A stretch of 64,000 bases of DNA from Alistipes montrealensis (GTDB lineage Bacteria > Bacteroidota > Bacteroidia > Bacteroidales > Rikenellaceae). Location: the NCBI RefSeq assembly GCF_018362775.1, contig NZ_JAGYXY010000003.1, positions 530,846 to 594,845 on the forward strand. Reading direction: 5' to 3'. The position numbers and the translations under genes are program-made. Below the pieces are notes generated by a model that ran no database searches, was not told where the DNA came from, and worked only from the letters and a program-made list of their open reading frames with translations. Shown piece after piece: positions 44,461-55,040 of the stretch (position 1 is the stretch's first letter; every line of letters begins with the position of its first letter).

Positions 44461-44520
44461 GTTTAACTTTGCAGAACAAAGATAAGTTCAAAATTTGAAT
44501 TTCACGCAATAAAGTTCAAA
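44461..44520 (+). promoter_or_regulatory. Promoter and probable operator of the S24 repressor
   Basis: A -7-like TTTAACTTTGC (44462-44472) is followed by the near-perfect palindrome TTCAAAATTTGAA (44487-44499) and an extra half-site GTTCAAA (44514-44520). The spacing suits a dimeric repressor controlling its own gene and perhaps the divergent one. Confidence 0.55.
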
Positions 44521-44552
44521 TATTTTATATAGAAAAATCCGATAACAAAGCG

Positions 44553-45224
44553 ATGAACGAACGGGTAAAACTGATACGCAAACAGCTCGGCATGACGCAG
44601 GAGCAATTGGCTCAACGACTTGGGATCGGCAAGGCGGCCCTGTCGATGATCGAAACCGGCAAGGCGGGACTCTCGGCCCGCAACCGCAACATACTGGTTC
44701 AGGAATTGAACGTAAATCCCGAATGGCTCGAAGCCGGAAAGGGCAATATGTTCAACGCCGAACCCGACCTGACGGCCTACATGCACCGCACGGACAATTC
44801 GCTGCCGCTGCAAAGCGTGCCCCTCTACTCGATCGAGGGCACGGCGGGACTGGTTCCGCTGTTCGCCGACCAGGCGCAGACCAAACCGGTCAACTTCATC
44901 CACATCCCCAACCTCCCGAAATGCGACGGGGCGATCTACATCGTCGGCGACTCGATGTACCCGCTGCTCAAGAGCGGCGACATCGTACTGTACAAGCAAC
45001 TGCGCGACATCGACGACATTTTCTGGGGCGACATGTACCTGCTGTCGATCGACATCGACGGCGAAGAGTACGTGACGGTGAAATACATCCAGAAATCCGA
45101 CCGCGCGGGTTATGTGAAACTCGTGAGCCAGAACCAGCACCACGCCGACAAGGACGTGGAGATTTCGCGCATCCGCGCCATTGCGCTCGTGAAGGCAAGT
45201 ATCAGGATGAATTCGATCCGTTAG
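44553..45224 (+). CDS. Cro/CI-type repressor with S24 (LexA-like) protease domain
   Basis: 223 residues: an XRE helix-turn-helix (MTQEQLAQRLGIGKAALSMIE, positions 14-34), a linker with an Ala98-Gly99 pair suited to self-cleavage, and an S24 peptidase with Ser134 in GDSMYPLLKSGD and Lys177 in YVTVKYI. Such phage-type repressors self-cleave when RecA is activated. It would connect this singleton phage locus to DNA damage. Its own promoter region has a matching palindrome. Confidence 0.9.
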   Translation: MNERVKLIRKQLGMTQEQLAQRLGIGKAALSMIETGKAGLSARNRNILVQELNVNPEWLEAGKGNMFNAEPDLTAYMHRTDNSLPLQSVPLYSIEGTAGLVPLFADQAQTKPVNFIHIPNLPKCDGAIYIVGDSMYPLLKSGDIVLYKQLRDIDDIFWGDMYLLSIDIDGEEYVTVKYIQKSDRAGYVKLVSQNQHHADKDVEISRIRAIALVKASIRMNSIR

Positions 45225-45564
45225 CAAGAGCAGCGAAAAATCGCGCAATCTTCGATTGCCGGAAATACGGGGAGCGACAGCGGGCTTGCACGCAATGTCG
45301 CTCCCCGCTGTTTCCGGGTTCGCCGTGCGACGCGATTTTTCTTTGCCGCCGCCAGGACCGAATCGCCGACGCGGGGCGAGCGGGAACGCGAGCGAAGCAA
45401 GGTAATTCGGAGAAACACACCGCCGCCCGCAGGGAAAAGGCGAAGCGGTGCGAAACGGATGTGCGGCGAAGCGAGGCAAAAAATCGGGTCCAGTCCTGCA
45501 TTTTCCCGCCCGAAGGCCCGCAAAACGCAATCAAACGGGACAACACAAATAAAATCCGATTTTG
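45225..45564. other. 340-bp intergenic region with long hairpin, no gene seen
   Basis: GGGGAGCGACA and TGTCGCTCCCC (around 45270-45308) pair perfectly across about 17 bases, and CCGGAAA / TTTCCGG extend the stem to roughly 45258-45319. The rest is GC-rich without a convincing frame. It could be a terminator for the repressor or a structured RNA; no long T-run follows it. Confidence 0.55.
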
Positions 45565-45623
45565 GGCAACCAATTTCGGATTTTTTTAATATCTTTGCAA
45601 AGATGAAATTGGTTTGCCAATTT
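45565..45623 (+). promoter_or_regulatory. kduI promoter with paired operator arms
   Basis: ACCAATTTC (45569-45577) and GAAATTGGT (45605-45613) are exact reverse complements flanking the -7 box AATATCTTTGC. The right arm also begins a second palindrome, AAATTGG...CCAATTT (45606-45623). This spacing suggests a dimeric regulator bound on both sides of the promoter, plausibly responsive to a uronate breakdown product. The regulator gene is not in the window. Confidence 0.6.
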
Positions 45624-45681
45624 AAACGCCGGTAAATATCCGCTATTTCAGCATATGACAATTATAATATAACGACCAATT

Positions 45682-46524
45682 ATGAAAACCAATTATGAAA
45701 TCCGCTATGCGGCGCATCCCGAGGATGCGAAAAACTACGACACGGCGCGCCTGCGCCGCGACTTCCTGATCGAAAAGGTATTCGCTGCCGATGAAGTGAA
45801 CATGGTCTACTCGATGTACGACCGTATGGTCGTCGGAGGCGCCATGCCGGTTGCCGAGACACTCCGCCTCGAAGCCATCGATCCGCTGAAGGCCCCGTTC
45901 TTCCTGACCCGCCGCGAGATGGGTATTTACAACGTCGGAGGTCCCGGCGTGGTAAAGGCCGGTGACGCCGAATTCGAGCTCGGCTACAAAGAGGCCCTCT
46001 ACCTCGGTTCGGGCGACCGCGAAGTGACCTTCGCGAGCAAGGATGCCAAGAACCCGGCGAAATTCTATTTCAACTCGCTGACGGCACACCGCAACTATCC
46101 GGACAAGAAGGTGACGAAAGCCGACGCCGTGGTGGCGCACATGGGTTCGCTCGAAGGATCGAACGACCGCAACATCAACAAGATGCTCGTAAACCAGGTG
46201 CTGCCGACCTGCCAGTTGCAGATGGGCATGACCGAGCTGCTGCCCGGAAGCGTGTGGAACACGATGCCCGCGCACGTGCACTCGCGCCGCATGGAGGCTT
46301 ACTTCTATTTCGAGGTTCCCGAAGACCAGGCCGTGTGCCACTTCATGGGTGAAGTCGACGAGACGCGCCACATCTGGATGAAGGGCGACCAGGCCGTGCT
46401 GTCGCCCGAATGGTCGATCCACAGCGCCGCCGCCACGCACAACTACACCTTTATCTGGGGCATGGGCGGAGAAAACCTCGACTACGGCGACCAGGATTTC
46501 TCGAAAATCACAGACCTGAAATAA
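45682..46524 (+). CDS. kduI: 5-dehydro-4-deoxy-D-glucuronate isomerase
   Basis: 280 residues, the KduI norm, with the cupin-like fold. The metal-binding His/Glu cluster is in PAHVHSRRMEAYFYFEV and SIHSAAATHNYTFIWGMGGEN. It isomerises 5-keto-4-deoxyuronate to 3-deoxy-glycero-hexosulosonate in pectin and glycosaminoglycan uronate breakdown. kduD follows 220 bases later, the next enzyme of the pathway. Confidence 0.95.
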   Translation: MKTNYEIRYAAHPEDAKNYDTARLRRDFLIEKVFAADEVNMVYSMYDRMVVGGAMPVAETLRLEAIDPLKAPFFLTRREMGIYNVGGPGVVKAGDAEFELGYKEALYLGSGDREVTFASKDAKNPAKFYFNSLTAHRNYPDKKVTKADAVVAHMGSLEGSNDRNINKMLVNQVLPTCQLQMGMTELLPGSVWNTMPAHVHSRRMEAYFYFEVPEDQAVCHFMGEVDETRHIWMKGDQAVLSPEWSIHSAAATHNYTFIWGMGGENLDYGDQDFSKITDLK

Positions 46525-46604
46525 CGGTCAAAAGTCCATTCCGCCCCGGTTCACAGCCTTAACATAGCAGTACGTCCCGGCCGACCGGACAAAACGTACG
46601 CCAT

Positions 46605-46675
46605 CTCCCTCCCCGAGGGAGGGTCGGGGTGGGGTCGGCATTTGCAAATGCCGCCAAAGGCGGCAAAAACGGCGG
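46605..46675. repeat. Dispersed two-hairpin intergenic repeat, copy B (inverted)
   Basis: CTCCCTCCCCGAGGGAGGG and TGCCGCCAAAGGCGGCA hairpins joined by TCGGGGTGGGGTCGGCATTT. Its reverse complement matches 15551-15622 in order and spacing. It sits between kduI and kduD. Confidence 0.75.
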
Positions 46676-46744
46676 TCCGAAACAGGATTGCAAAGAGATA
46701 TAGACTGACAACCGAATAACAAAACCTAACAAAATTCTGTAACA

Positions 46745-47539
46745 ATGGTAGACTTTTCTTTGAAAGGTAAGGTAGCGCTCGTAACGGGCGCCTCCTACGG
46801 CATCGGATTCGCGCTGGCGACGGCTTTCGCCAAGCAGGGCGCAAAGATCGTTTTCAACGACATCAAACAGGAACTCGTAGACAAAGGCCTGGCCGCTTAC
46901 AAAGCCGAGGGAATCGAAGCCCACGGATACGTCTGCGACGTGACCAACGAGGAGCAGGTAAACGCCATGGTGGCGCAGATCGAAAAGGAGGTCGGCGTGG
47001 TGGACATCCTCGTGAACAACGCCGGCATCATCAAGCGCATTCCGATGATCGAGATGACCGCCGCGGAGTTCCGCCAGGTGATCGACATCGACCTCAACGG
47101 TCCGTTCATCGTTTCGAAAGCCGTCATCCCCTCGATGATCAAGAAGGGCAAGGGCAAGATCATCAACATCTGCTCGATGATGTCGGAGCTGGGCCGCGAG
47201 ACCGTGTCGGCGTACGCAGCAGCCAAGGGCGGCCTGAAGATGCTGACCCGCAACATCGCATCGGAATACGGCGAATACAACATCCAGTGCAACGGCATCG
47301 GCCCGGGCTACATCGCAACGCCCCAGACCGCACCGCTGCGCGAGCGTCAGGCCGACGGATCGCGCCACCCGTTCGATTCGTTCATCGTAGCCAAGACCCC
47401 CGCAGCGCGCTGGGGCACGCCCGAAGACCTGATGGGTCCCGCGGTATTCCTCGCATCGGACGCTTCGGACTTCGTCAACGGCCACATTCTCTACGTCGAC
47501 GGCGGTATCCTGGCTTACATCGGCAAGCAGCCGCAGTAA
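46745..47539 (+). CDS. kduD: 2-dehydro-3-deoxy-D-gluconate 5-dehydrogenase / gluconate 5-dehydrogenase
   Basis: 264 residues of classical SDR: TGASYGIG cofactor loop, NNAG, catalytic Ser in ICSMMSE and YAAAKGG. With kduI upstream, the KduD role fits: NAD-linked reduction of 5-ketouronate-derived hexosulosonate to 2-keto-3-deoxygluconate. A gluconate 5-dehydrogenase activity is the alternative. The intervening repeat separates the two genes, but they probably share one transcript. Confidence 0.88.
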   Translation: MVDFSLKGKVALVTGASYGIGFALATAFAKQGAKIVFNDIKQELVDKGLAAYKAEGIEAHGYVCDVTNEEQVNAMVAQIEKEVGVVDILVNNAGIIKRIPMIEMTAAEFRQVIDIDLNGPFIVSKAVIPSMIKKGKGKIINICSMMSELGRETVSAYAAAKGGLKMLTRNIASEYGEYNIQCNGIGPGYIATPQTAPLRERQADGSRHPFDSFIVAKTPAARWGTPEDLMGPAVFLASDASDFVNGHILYVDGGILAYIGKQPQ

Positions 47540-47600
47540 ACCGGCCCTTCCTCAAGGAGAAAGACGGCACACTCCCCGGACAGTAATACATGCCGTAAAG

Positions 47601-47631
47601 AAACCCCTGCCTTTTCGAGGCAGGGGTTTTT
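47601..47631. terminator. Bidirectional terminator after kduD
   Basis: AAACCCCTGCC / GGCAGGGGTTTTT stem lies between convergent kduD and the ABC-F gene. Confidence 0.9.
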
Positions 47632-47651
47632 ACATATCACGCGCCGCGGCT

Positions 47652-49723
<2,072 letters not shown>

Positions 49724-51568
49724 ATGGAACAATCAAAAGTGCGGGAGTTGCAGGATGTCGTTATACGCTTTTCGGGCGATTCGGGCGACGGCATGCAGCT
49801 TACGGGCACGCTCTTTTCCGACACTTCGGCACTGCTGGGAAACGGTATCTCGACCTTCCCCGACTACCCCGCCGAGATTCGCGCCCCGCAGGGAACCGTT
49901 GCAGGCGTTTCGGGCTTTCAGGTACATTTCGGCGACCACCGCGAGCTGAATCCCGGCGATTACTGCGACGTACTGGTGGCGATGAACCCCGCGGCGCTCA
50001 AGGCCAACCGCAAATGGCTCAAACCGGGTGCGACGGTCATCCTCGACGGCGATTCGATCACCGAAGAACATCTCAAAAAAGCGGGATTCGCAACCCTCGA
50101 CCCGCTGGCGGAGCTCAAGTTAGACGAATATAACGTCGTGATCCCCGACATCACTTCCATGACGCGCGAGGCGCTCAAAGAGACCGGGCTCGACAACAAG
50201 GCGATCGTCAAGTGCAAAAACATGTTCGCACTGGGCATCTGCTTCTGGCTGTTCGACCGTCCGGAGGAGTACGCCCTCAAATACCTCGACGGCAAATTCG
50301 CCAAGAAAAACCCCGCCGTGGCCCAGGCCAACAAGCTGGCCATCGCGGCAGGTTACAACTATGCGGCCAACACCCACCAGTTCGCCAATAACTACACCGT
50401 AGCCCCAGCTCCCCGGGAGAAGGGAACCTATCGCTCGATCAACGGCAACGTAGCCACGGCATGGGGCCTGTGCGCCGCCGCCGAAAAGGCGGGGCTGCCG
50501 CTCTTCTGCGGTTCGTATCCCATCACCCCGGCCACGGTGATCCTCGAAGAGCTGGCCAAGCGCAAGGATCTCGGGGTCAAGACCGTGCAGGCCGAGGACG
50601 AGATCGCCGGCATCTGCACCGCCATCGGTGCGGCGTTCGCGGGCAATTTCGCCGTGACGACCACTTCGGGCCCCGGCCTGTCGCTCAAGAGCGAGGCGCT
50701 GGGCCTGGCGGTGATGACCGAACTGCCGCTGGTCGTCGTGGACGTACAGCGCGGAGGTCCCTCGACGGGTCTTCCGACGAAAACCGAGCAGAGCGACCTT
50801 TCGCAGGCCCTGTACGGCCGTAACGGCGAATGCCCGGTAATCGTCGTAGCGGCATCGTCGCCCAGCGACTGTTTCCACTACGCATTCGAAGCCGGACGCC
50901 TCGCCATGGAGCACATGACGCCCGTTATCCTTTTGACCGACGGATTCATCGCCAACGGTTCGGAGCCGTGGCGCATCCCCGAGATGAAGGACTACCCCGC
51001 TATCTGCCCGCCGATCGTCGACGAAGCCCCTGAAGGCGGATTCATGCCCTACGTGCGCAACGAAAAACTGGCCCGCGGCTGGGCATTCCCCGGCAAAAAG
51101 GGACTGGAGCACCGCGTGGGCGGCCTAGAGAAAGACTGTGTGAAGGGCTGTATCTCGCACGATCCGTCCAACCACCAGAAGATGACCGACACCCGTTCGG
51201 CGAAGGTGGCGAAAGTGGCCGAGGACATCCCCGCACAGGGAGTCTGGGGCGACGCAGAGGGCGACCTGCTGGTCGTAGGCTGGGGTGGTACGCGCGGCCA
51301 CCTGCAGAACGCCGTGGACGAGATGCGCAAGGAAGGCAGGAAAGTTTCGCTGTGCCACTTCAACTACATCAACCCGCTGCCGAAAGGCGTGCGCGAGATT
51401 TTCGCCCGGTTCGGGAAGATCGTGGTCTGCGAACTCAACGAAGGCCAGTTCGCCAACTACCTGCGCCAGAACTTCCAGGAGTTCAGCTACGAACAGTACA
51501 ACAAGTGCGAGGGACTCCCCTTCACGGTTGTAGAACTTAAAAAGAAATTCGAATCCTTACTGAAGTAA
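49724..51568 (+). CDS. korA: 2-oxoacid:ferredoxin oxidoreductase, fused gamma-alpha subunit
   Basis: 614 residues: an N-terminal gamma domain (FSGDSGDGMQLTGTLFSDT) fused to the alpha domain (YPITPATVILEELAKR, TTTSGPGLSLKSEALGLAVM). This fits the KorA type of 2-oxoglutarate:ferredoxin oxidoreductase. Together with the beta subunit, 2 bases downstream, it makes acyl-CoA and reduced ferredoxin from 2-oxoacid in anaerobic metabolism. The exact 2-oxoacid is inferred. Confidence 0.9.
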   Translation: MEQSKVRELQDVVIRFSGDSGDGMQLTGTLFSDTSALLGNGISTFPDYPAEIRAPQGTVAGVSGFQVHFGDHRELNPGDYCDVLVAMNPAALKANRKWLKPGATVILDGDSITEEHLKKAGFATLDPLAELKLDEYNVVIPDITSMTREALKETGLDNKAIVKCKNMFALGICFWLFDRPEEYALKYLDGKFAKKNPAVAQANKLAIAAGYNYAANTHQFANNYTVAPAPREKGTYRSINGNVATAWGLCAAAEKAGLPLFCGSYPITPATVILEELAKRKDLGVKTVQAEDEIAGICTAIGAAFAGNFAVTTTSGPGLSLKSEALGLAVMTELPLVVVDVQRGGPSTGLPTKTEQSDLSQALYGRNGECPVIVVAASSPSDCFHYAFEAGRLAMEHMTPVILLTDGFIANGSEPWRIPEMKDYPAICPPIVDEAPEGGFMPYVRNEKLARGWAFPGKKGLEHRVGGLEKDCVKGCISHDPSNHQKMTDTRSAKVAKVAEDIPAQGVWGDAEGDLLVVGWGGTRGHLQNAVDEMRKEGRKVSLCHFNYINPLPKGVREIFARFGKIVVCELNEGQFANYLRQNFQEFSYEQYNKCEGLPFTVVELKKKFESLLK

Positions 51569-51570
51569 CC

Positions 51571-52602
51571 ATGGCAGACTACAAATACACCCCTGCGGAT
51601 TTCAAAAGCGACCAGGAGGTACGCTGGTGTCCCGGATGCGGCGACCACGCCATCCTGAGTGCCGTGCAGCGCGCACTGCCCGAAATAGCCGACGCGCTCG
51701 ACACGCCCCACAACCTGTTTACGTTCGTCTCGGGCATCGGATGCTCGTCGCGTTTCATCTACTACATGAAGACCTTCGGGTTCCACTCCGTGCACGGACG
51801 CGCCAATGCCATAGCGACGGGCGTGAAGACGGCGAACCCGCGCCTGAGCGTCTGGGTGACGACAGGCGACGGCGACTCGCTGGCCATCGGCGGCAACCAC
51901 TTTATCCACGCCATCCGCCGCAACGTGGACCTCAACGTCATCCTGTTCAACAACGAGATTTACGGTCTTACCAAAGGCCAGTACTCGCCCACGTCGAAAC
52001 TGGGCAAGATCACGAAGACCTCGCCTTACGGAACGGTCGAGAAGCCGTTCAACCCCGGCGAACTGGTGATCGGCTCGAAAGGCACGTTCTTCGCCCGTTC
52101 GATCGACATGGAAGTCGGGCTTTCGAAGGAATGTATGATCGCCGCAGCCAAGCACAAAGGCATGTCGGTGATCGAAGTCCTGCAAAACTGCGTGATCTTC
52201 AACGACAAAACACACTATGCGTTTGCGGCCGACAAGGCTACGCGCGCCGAGCACACCGTGACGCTGCGCCACGGCGAGAAGATGCTGTTCGGGGCCAACA
52301 ACGAAAAGGGAATCGTCTTCGAGAACATGAAACTCAAAGTCGTGACCGTAGGCCAGGACGGCTACACGCTGGACAATGTGCTGACGCACGACGCCCACGA
52401 ACGCGACACGACGCTGCACTCGATGCTCGCAGGCATGAAATACCCCGAATACCCGGTTGCCCTGGGTGTAATCCGTGCAGTCGAGGACGACACGGTTTAC
52501 GACCGCGCCGTAGAAAAGCAGGTCGAGGAGGTCAAAGCGGCCAGCAAGATTCACTGCATGGACGACCTGCTCCGCTCGGGAGCGACATGGGAGGTGGAAT
52601 AA
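51571..52602 (+). CDS. korB: 2-oxoacid:ferredoxin oxidoreductase, beta subunit
   Basis: 343 residues with CPGCGDHAIL near the N-terminus, the TPP loop TTGDGDSLAIGGNHFIHA and FNNEIYGLTKGQ. It binds thiamine diphosphate and possibly passes electrons to a ferredoxin. It starts 2 bases after korA and is followed by a strong terminator. Confidence 0.9.
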   Translation: MADYKYTPADFKSDQEVRWCPGCGDHAILSAVQRALPEIADALDTPHNLFTFVSGIGCSSRFIYYMKTFGFHSVHGRANAIATGVKTANPRLSVWVTTGDGDSLAIGGNHFIHAIRRNVDLNVILFNNEIYGLTKGQYSPTSKLGKITKTSPYGTVEKPFNPGELVIGSKGTFFARSIDMEVGLSKECMIAAAKHKGMSVIEVLQNCVIFNDKTHYAFAADKATRAEHTVTLRHGEKMLFGANNEKGIVFENMKLKVVTVGQDGYTLDNVLTHDAHERDTTLHSMLAGMKYPEYPVALGVIRAVEDDTVYDRAVEKQVEEVKAASKIHCMDDLLRSGATWEVE

Positions 52603-52621
52603 ACACCCGATATATCGATGA

Positions 52622-52659
52622 AAAAAGCGTCGGAACTTCTCGGAGTTCCGGCGCTTTTT
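52622..52659 (+). terminator. Terminator after korB
   Basis: AAAAAGCG-CGGAACT / AGTTCCG-CGCTTTTT stem with one bulge, 20 bases past the stop. Confidence 0.88.
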
Positions 52660-52725
52660 CAAATTTCAAATTTCAAATTTCGGATTGTCCGGATTGTCCG
52701 GATTGTCCGGATTGTCCGGATTGCC
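52660..52725. repeat. Two adjacent tandem repeats
   Basis: CAAATTT occurs three times exactly (52660-52680). CGGATTGTC follows four times exactly plus a fifth changed copy CGGATTGCC (52681-52725). Both arrays lie between korB's terminator and the thioredoxin stop and are not coding. Confidence 0.95.
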
Positions 52726-52774
52726 GGTTACCGTTTGCCGGCGGTTGCACGGAACCCTTTACCCGGTAACCGCG

Positions 52775-53290
52775 TTACTGTTTTTTGCCGAGCAGAGTAC
52801 CGTCGATAATCTTGCGCATCTCCTCGATGCCCATGGCCCCGTTGGCATGCTGCGGCTCGCCGTTCATCGGGATAAAGATAAAGGTCGGGATGCTGCGGAT
52901 CTTAAACAGTGCAGCGAGACGTTTTTCCTTGTCGACATCCACCTTATAAACCCGCACGCGGCCCTCGTACTCCCCGGCCAGGGTCTCCATAACCGGAGAC
53001 ATCATCTTGCAGGGACCGCACCAAGTGGCATAAAAATCAATGACGGCAGGCAGGTCGCCGTTGTACTTCCAGGCTTCGTTTGCGGAGAAATCGAAGATTT
53101 GCGTCTTGAACTCCGCGGTCGTCAGTTCGATTGCTTTCATATTTTTCGTTTTTTGAGTGTCGTCGGATCGTTGTGCGGCAACAGGCAGGCCAAGCAGCAC
53201 AGCCGCCGCAAGAAAGGTTGTTTTCAGGGTTGCGGTTATCCGCCGCCGTAAGGTCGCGGCTCCGGGATTCAGCTCTTTTTGCGTTTTCAT
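52775..53290 (-). CDS. Exported thioredoxin
   Basis: From the ATG at 53290 the protein has 171 residues with a signal peptide (FLAAAVLLGLPVAAQ) and a thioredoxin domain with the WCGPC centre (C91, C94). It probably acts in the periplasm on disulfides. An ATG two codons upstream is equally usable. A cytosolic version from 53140 (MKAIEL start) is the alternative. A weak -7 box (ATCTTTG) lies just upstream of 53296. Confidence 0.83.
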   Translation of the reverse strand: MKTQKELNPGAATLRRRITATLKTTFLAAAVLLGLPVAAQRSDDTQKTKNMKAIELTTAEFKTQIFDFSANEAWKYNGDLPAVIDFYATWCGPCKMMSPVMETLAGEYEGRVRVYKVDVDKEKRLAALFKIRSIPTFIFIPMNGEPQHANGAMGIEEMRKIIDGTLLGKKQ

Positions 53291-53490
53291 AATCATATCG
53301 TTTTTTGATAATGCAAAGATCGTGACCGAATGCCCTGCGGGAAATAGCCAAACCACCGGAAAGATTGGCAAAATTTCCTTTGCGGCCATTTCACGGCATT
53401 CCGACAACCCTTCCGGAGTATTGCGGAAAGTGGTTCGGAGCGTTTTTTCGAAAAAAATTCGTCAATAAAACGGATTTTCCGGGCCGAAAA

Positions 53491-53521
53491 TTGTGGAAAT
53501 AAAAAAATCCGATTATCTTTG
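53491..53521 (+). promoter_or_regulatory. Promoter of tRNA-Ala
   Basis: TTGTG near 53491 and TATCTTTG at 53514-53521 are spaced like the Bacteroidota consensus, 13 bases before the tRNA. Confidence 0.65.
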
Positions 53522-53533
53522 CACCCACAACAA

Positions 53534-53610
<77 letters not shown>

Positions 53611-53770
53611 CTCAAAAAGCCTCGAAATATAGCCTTCAAAGGCATATTGAGGAGATTTCAGGAGAGATCATCGGAAGATGGTCTCTCTTTCTTTTTCCAA
53701 AATGGAGTAAAAATTTCGCCATTTTTCATATATTTGTTTTACGATTGTTTTACGAAAACGGGGGAAATCT

Positions 53771-54022
53771 ATGCCAACTTTCAAAATTTCTGTACTAAAA
53801 CATCAGTTGCGACGTGATGGGAAACTACCAGTGTCAATCAGGGTAACACATAATCGTGAATCTGCATATTTAAAAACTGATTTCTACGTTTTACCCAAAC
53901 AAGTATCTCCGGACTATAAAAGTATACATGATGCTAACGTAGTGCGCCAGATTGATCGTGATATTATTGAATATGAGAGAATTTATTACTTAGTGGAAAA
54001 AACGGCTAAAGTGACCCCTTAA
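53771..54022 (+). pseudogene. Truncated tyrosine-type integrase
   Basis: The first 75 or so codons (MPTFKISVLKHQLRRDGKLP; VSIRVTHNRESAYLKTDFYV) match the arm-binding N-terminus of Bacteroidota tyrosine recombinases, usually about 400 residues. Around 53993 the frame enters the end of IS21 and stops at 54022, so the core-binding and catalytic domains are lost. Its AT-rich codons differ from the core genome. It sits 160 bases after the tRNA-Ala, the classical place for an element's integrase. Confidence 0.8.
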
Positions 54023-54274
54023 AAACGGGGAAAGATGACCTCCTAAAGTTGCTGAGCAAAAATAGTAAAAAGTTGTTGTCCGGATTGGGGTCTAAAAGGA
54101 TGTGATTTTGCCCGGGTTAAACAACATTTTTCTGTAGGTCTTTTATCCCGGTTTATTGCGAGAACCCTACTTAGTTCTCGCCCATAAAACGGTCGGGATT
54201 GTGTCGACCAACACTACAAAGATAATAATGGGCTATAAAAGAACAAGAGTAGATCTTTTACACGTCGCAGGCGT

Positions 54275-55021
54275 CTATCCATAGGCATTTTCTGATTTAG
54301 ATTTTCTTTTCCTTATCGACTCGCCGAAGAGTTCGACGCGAAGCGAGTGGTGTACGATGCGGTCGAGTACGGCGTCGGCGATAGTCTTCTCGCCGATCAC
54401 GTCGTACCAGTCCTTGACTGGGATCTGCCATGTGATCATTGTCGACCGACGCTGATGCCGGTCTTCGATGATGTCCATCAGTATGCCGCGCGACTGAGCG
54501 TCGAGCGGTTGCATACAGAAGTCGTCGAGGATCAGCATGTCGACCCGCTCGATGCGTTTGAGGTCGGCCAGTATAGTGCCCTTAGCCTTGGATATCTTGA
54601 GTTGGCTCATCAGTTTGGCCGTACTTGCATACATTGCCCGGAAGCCGTCCTGGCAGGCCTTATAGCCGAGCGCGGTGGCCAGATAACTCTTACCTGTCCC
54701 GGTTGGACCGGTAATGATTAGGTCCTTGTGGTCGCGCACGAACTCCATAGCGGCAAGCCGCTCGACCTGATTACGGTCGAGGCCCCGTTCGAAGGTATAG
54801 TCGACATCATCCAGTGCAGCGTTGTAACGGAACTGGGCGGCTCTGACCGCACGCTCCACAGCCCGGTTTTTACGATTATCGAACTCGCTTTGAACCAGGT
54901 GCGATACGAACTGGTCTTGGGTCATCTTTTCTTTGATGGTGTTCTCCAGCGAGGTCTTAAAAGCGTCATGCATGCCGAACAGGCGCATCTGGCGCAGTTT
55001 CTCTAAGGTCTGATTGTTCAT
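54275..55021 (-). CDS. istB: IS21 helper ATPase IstB
   Basis: 248 residues, the family norm, with Walker A GPTGTGKS (105-112), Walker B DMLILDD and the C-terminal arginine-finger region. IstB is a DnaC-like AAA+ protein that loads target DNA for IstA. It lies 19 bases after the istA fragment. It seems intact but is useless without a full IstA unless one is supplied elsewhere. Confidence 0.93.
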   Translation of the reverse strand: MNNQTLEKLRQMRLFGMHDAFKTSLENTIKEKMTQDQFVSHLVQSEFDNRKNRAVERAVRAAQFRYNAALDDVDYTFERGLDRNQVERLAAMEFVRDHKDLIITGPTGTGKSYLATALGYKACQDGFRAMYASTAKLMSQLKISKAKGTILADLKRIERVDMLILDDFCMQPLDAQSRGILMDIIEDRHQRRSTMITWQIPVKDWYDVIGEKTIADAVLDRIVHHSLRVELFGESIRKRKSKSENAYG

Positions 55022-55040
55022 AGTTTTATGGATTAAGTAT

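Noticed and set aside
42252..45224. Complete prophage
   Set aside because: Only terminase and repressor are present; the flanks are ordinary metabolic genes.
45202..45661. Overlapping minus-strand frames after the S24 repressor
   Set aside because: They cross the repressor's 3' end and the kduI operator and show no domain or coding character.
52660..52725. CRISPR array
   Set aside because: The units are 7 and 9 bases, directly adjacent without spacers, and no cas genes are present.
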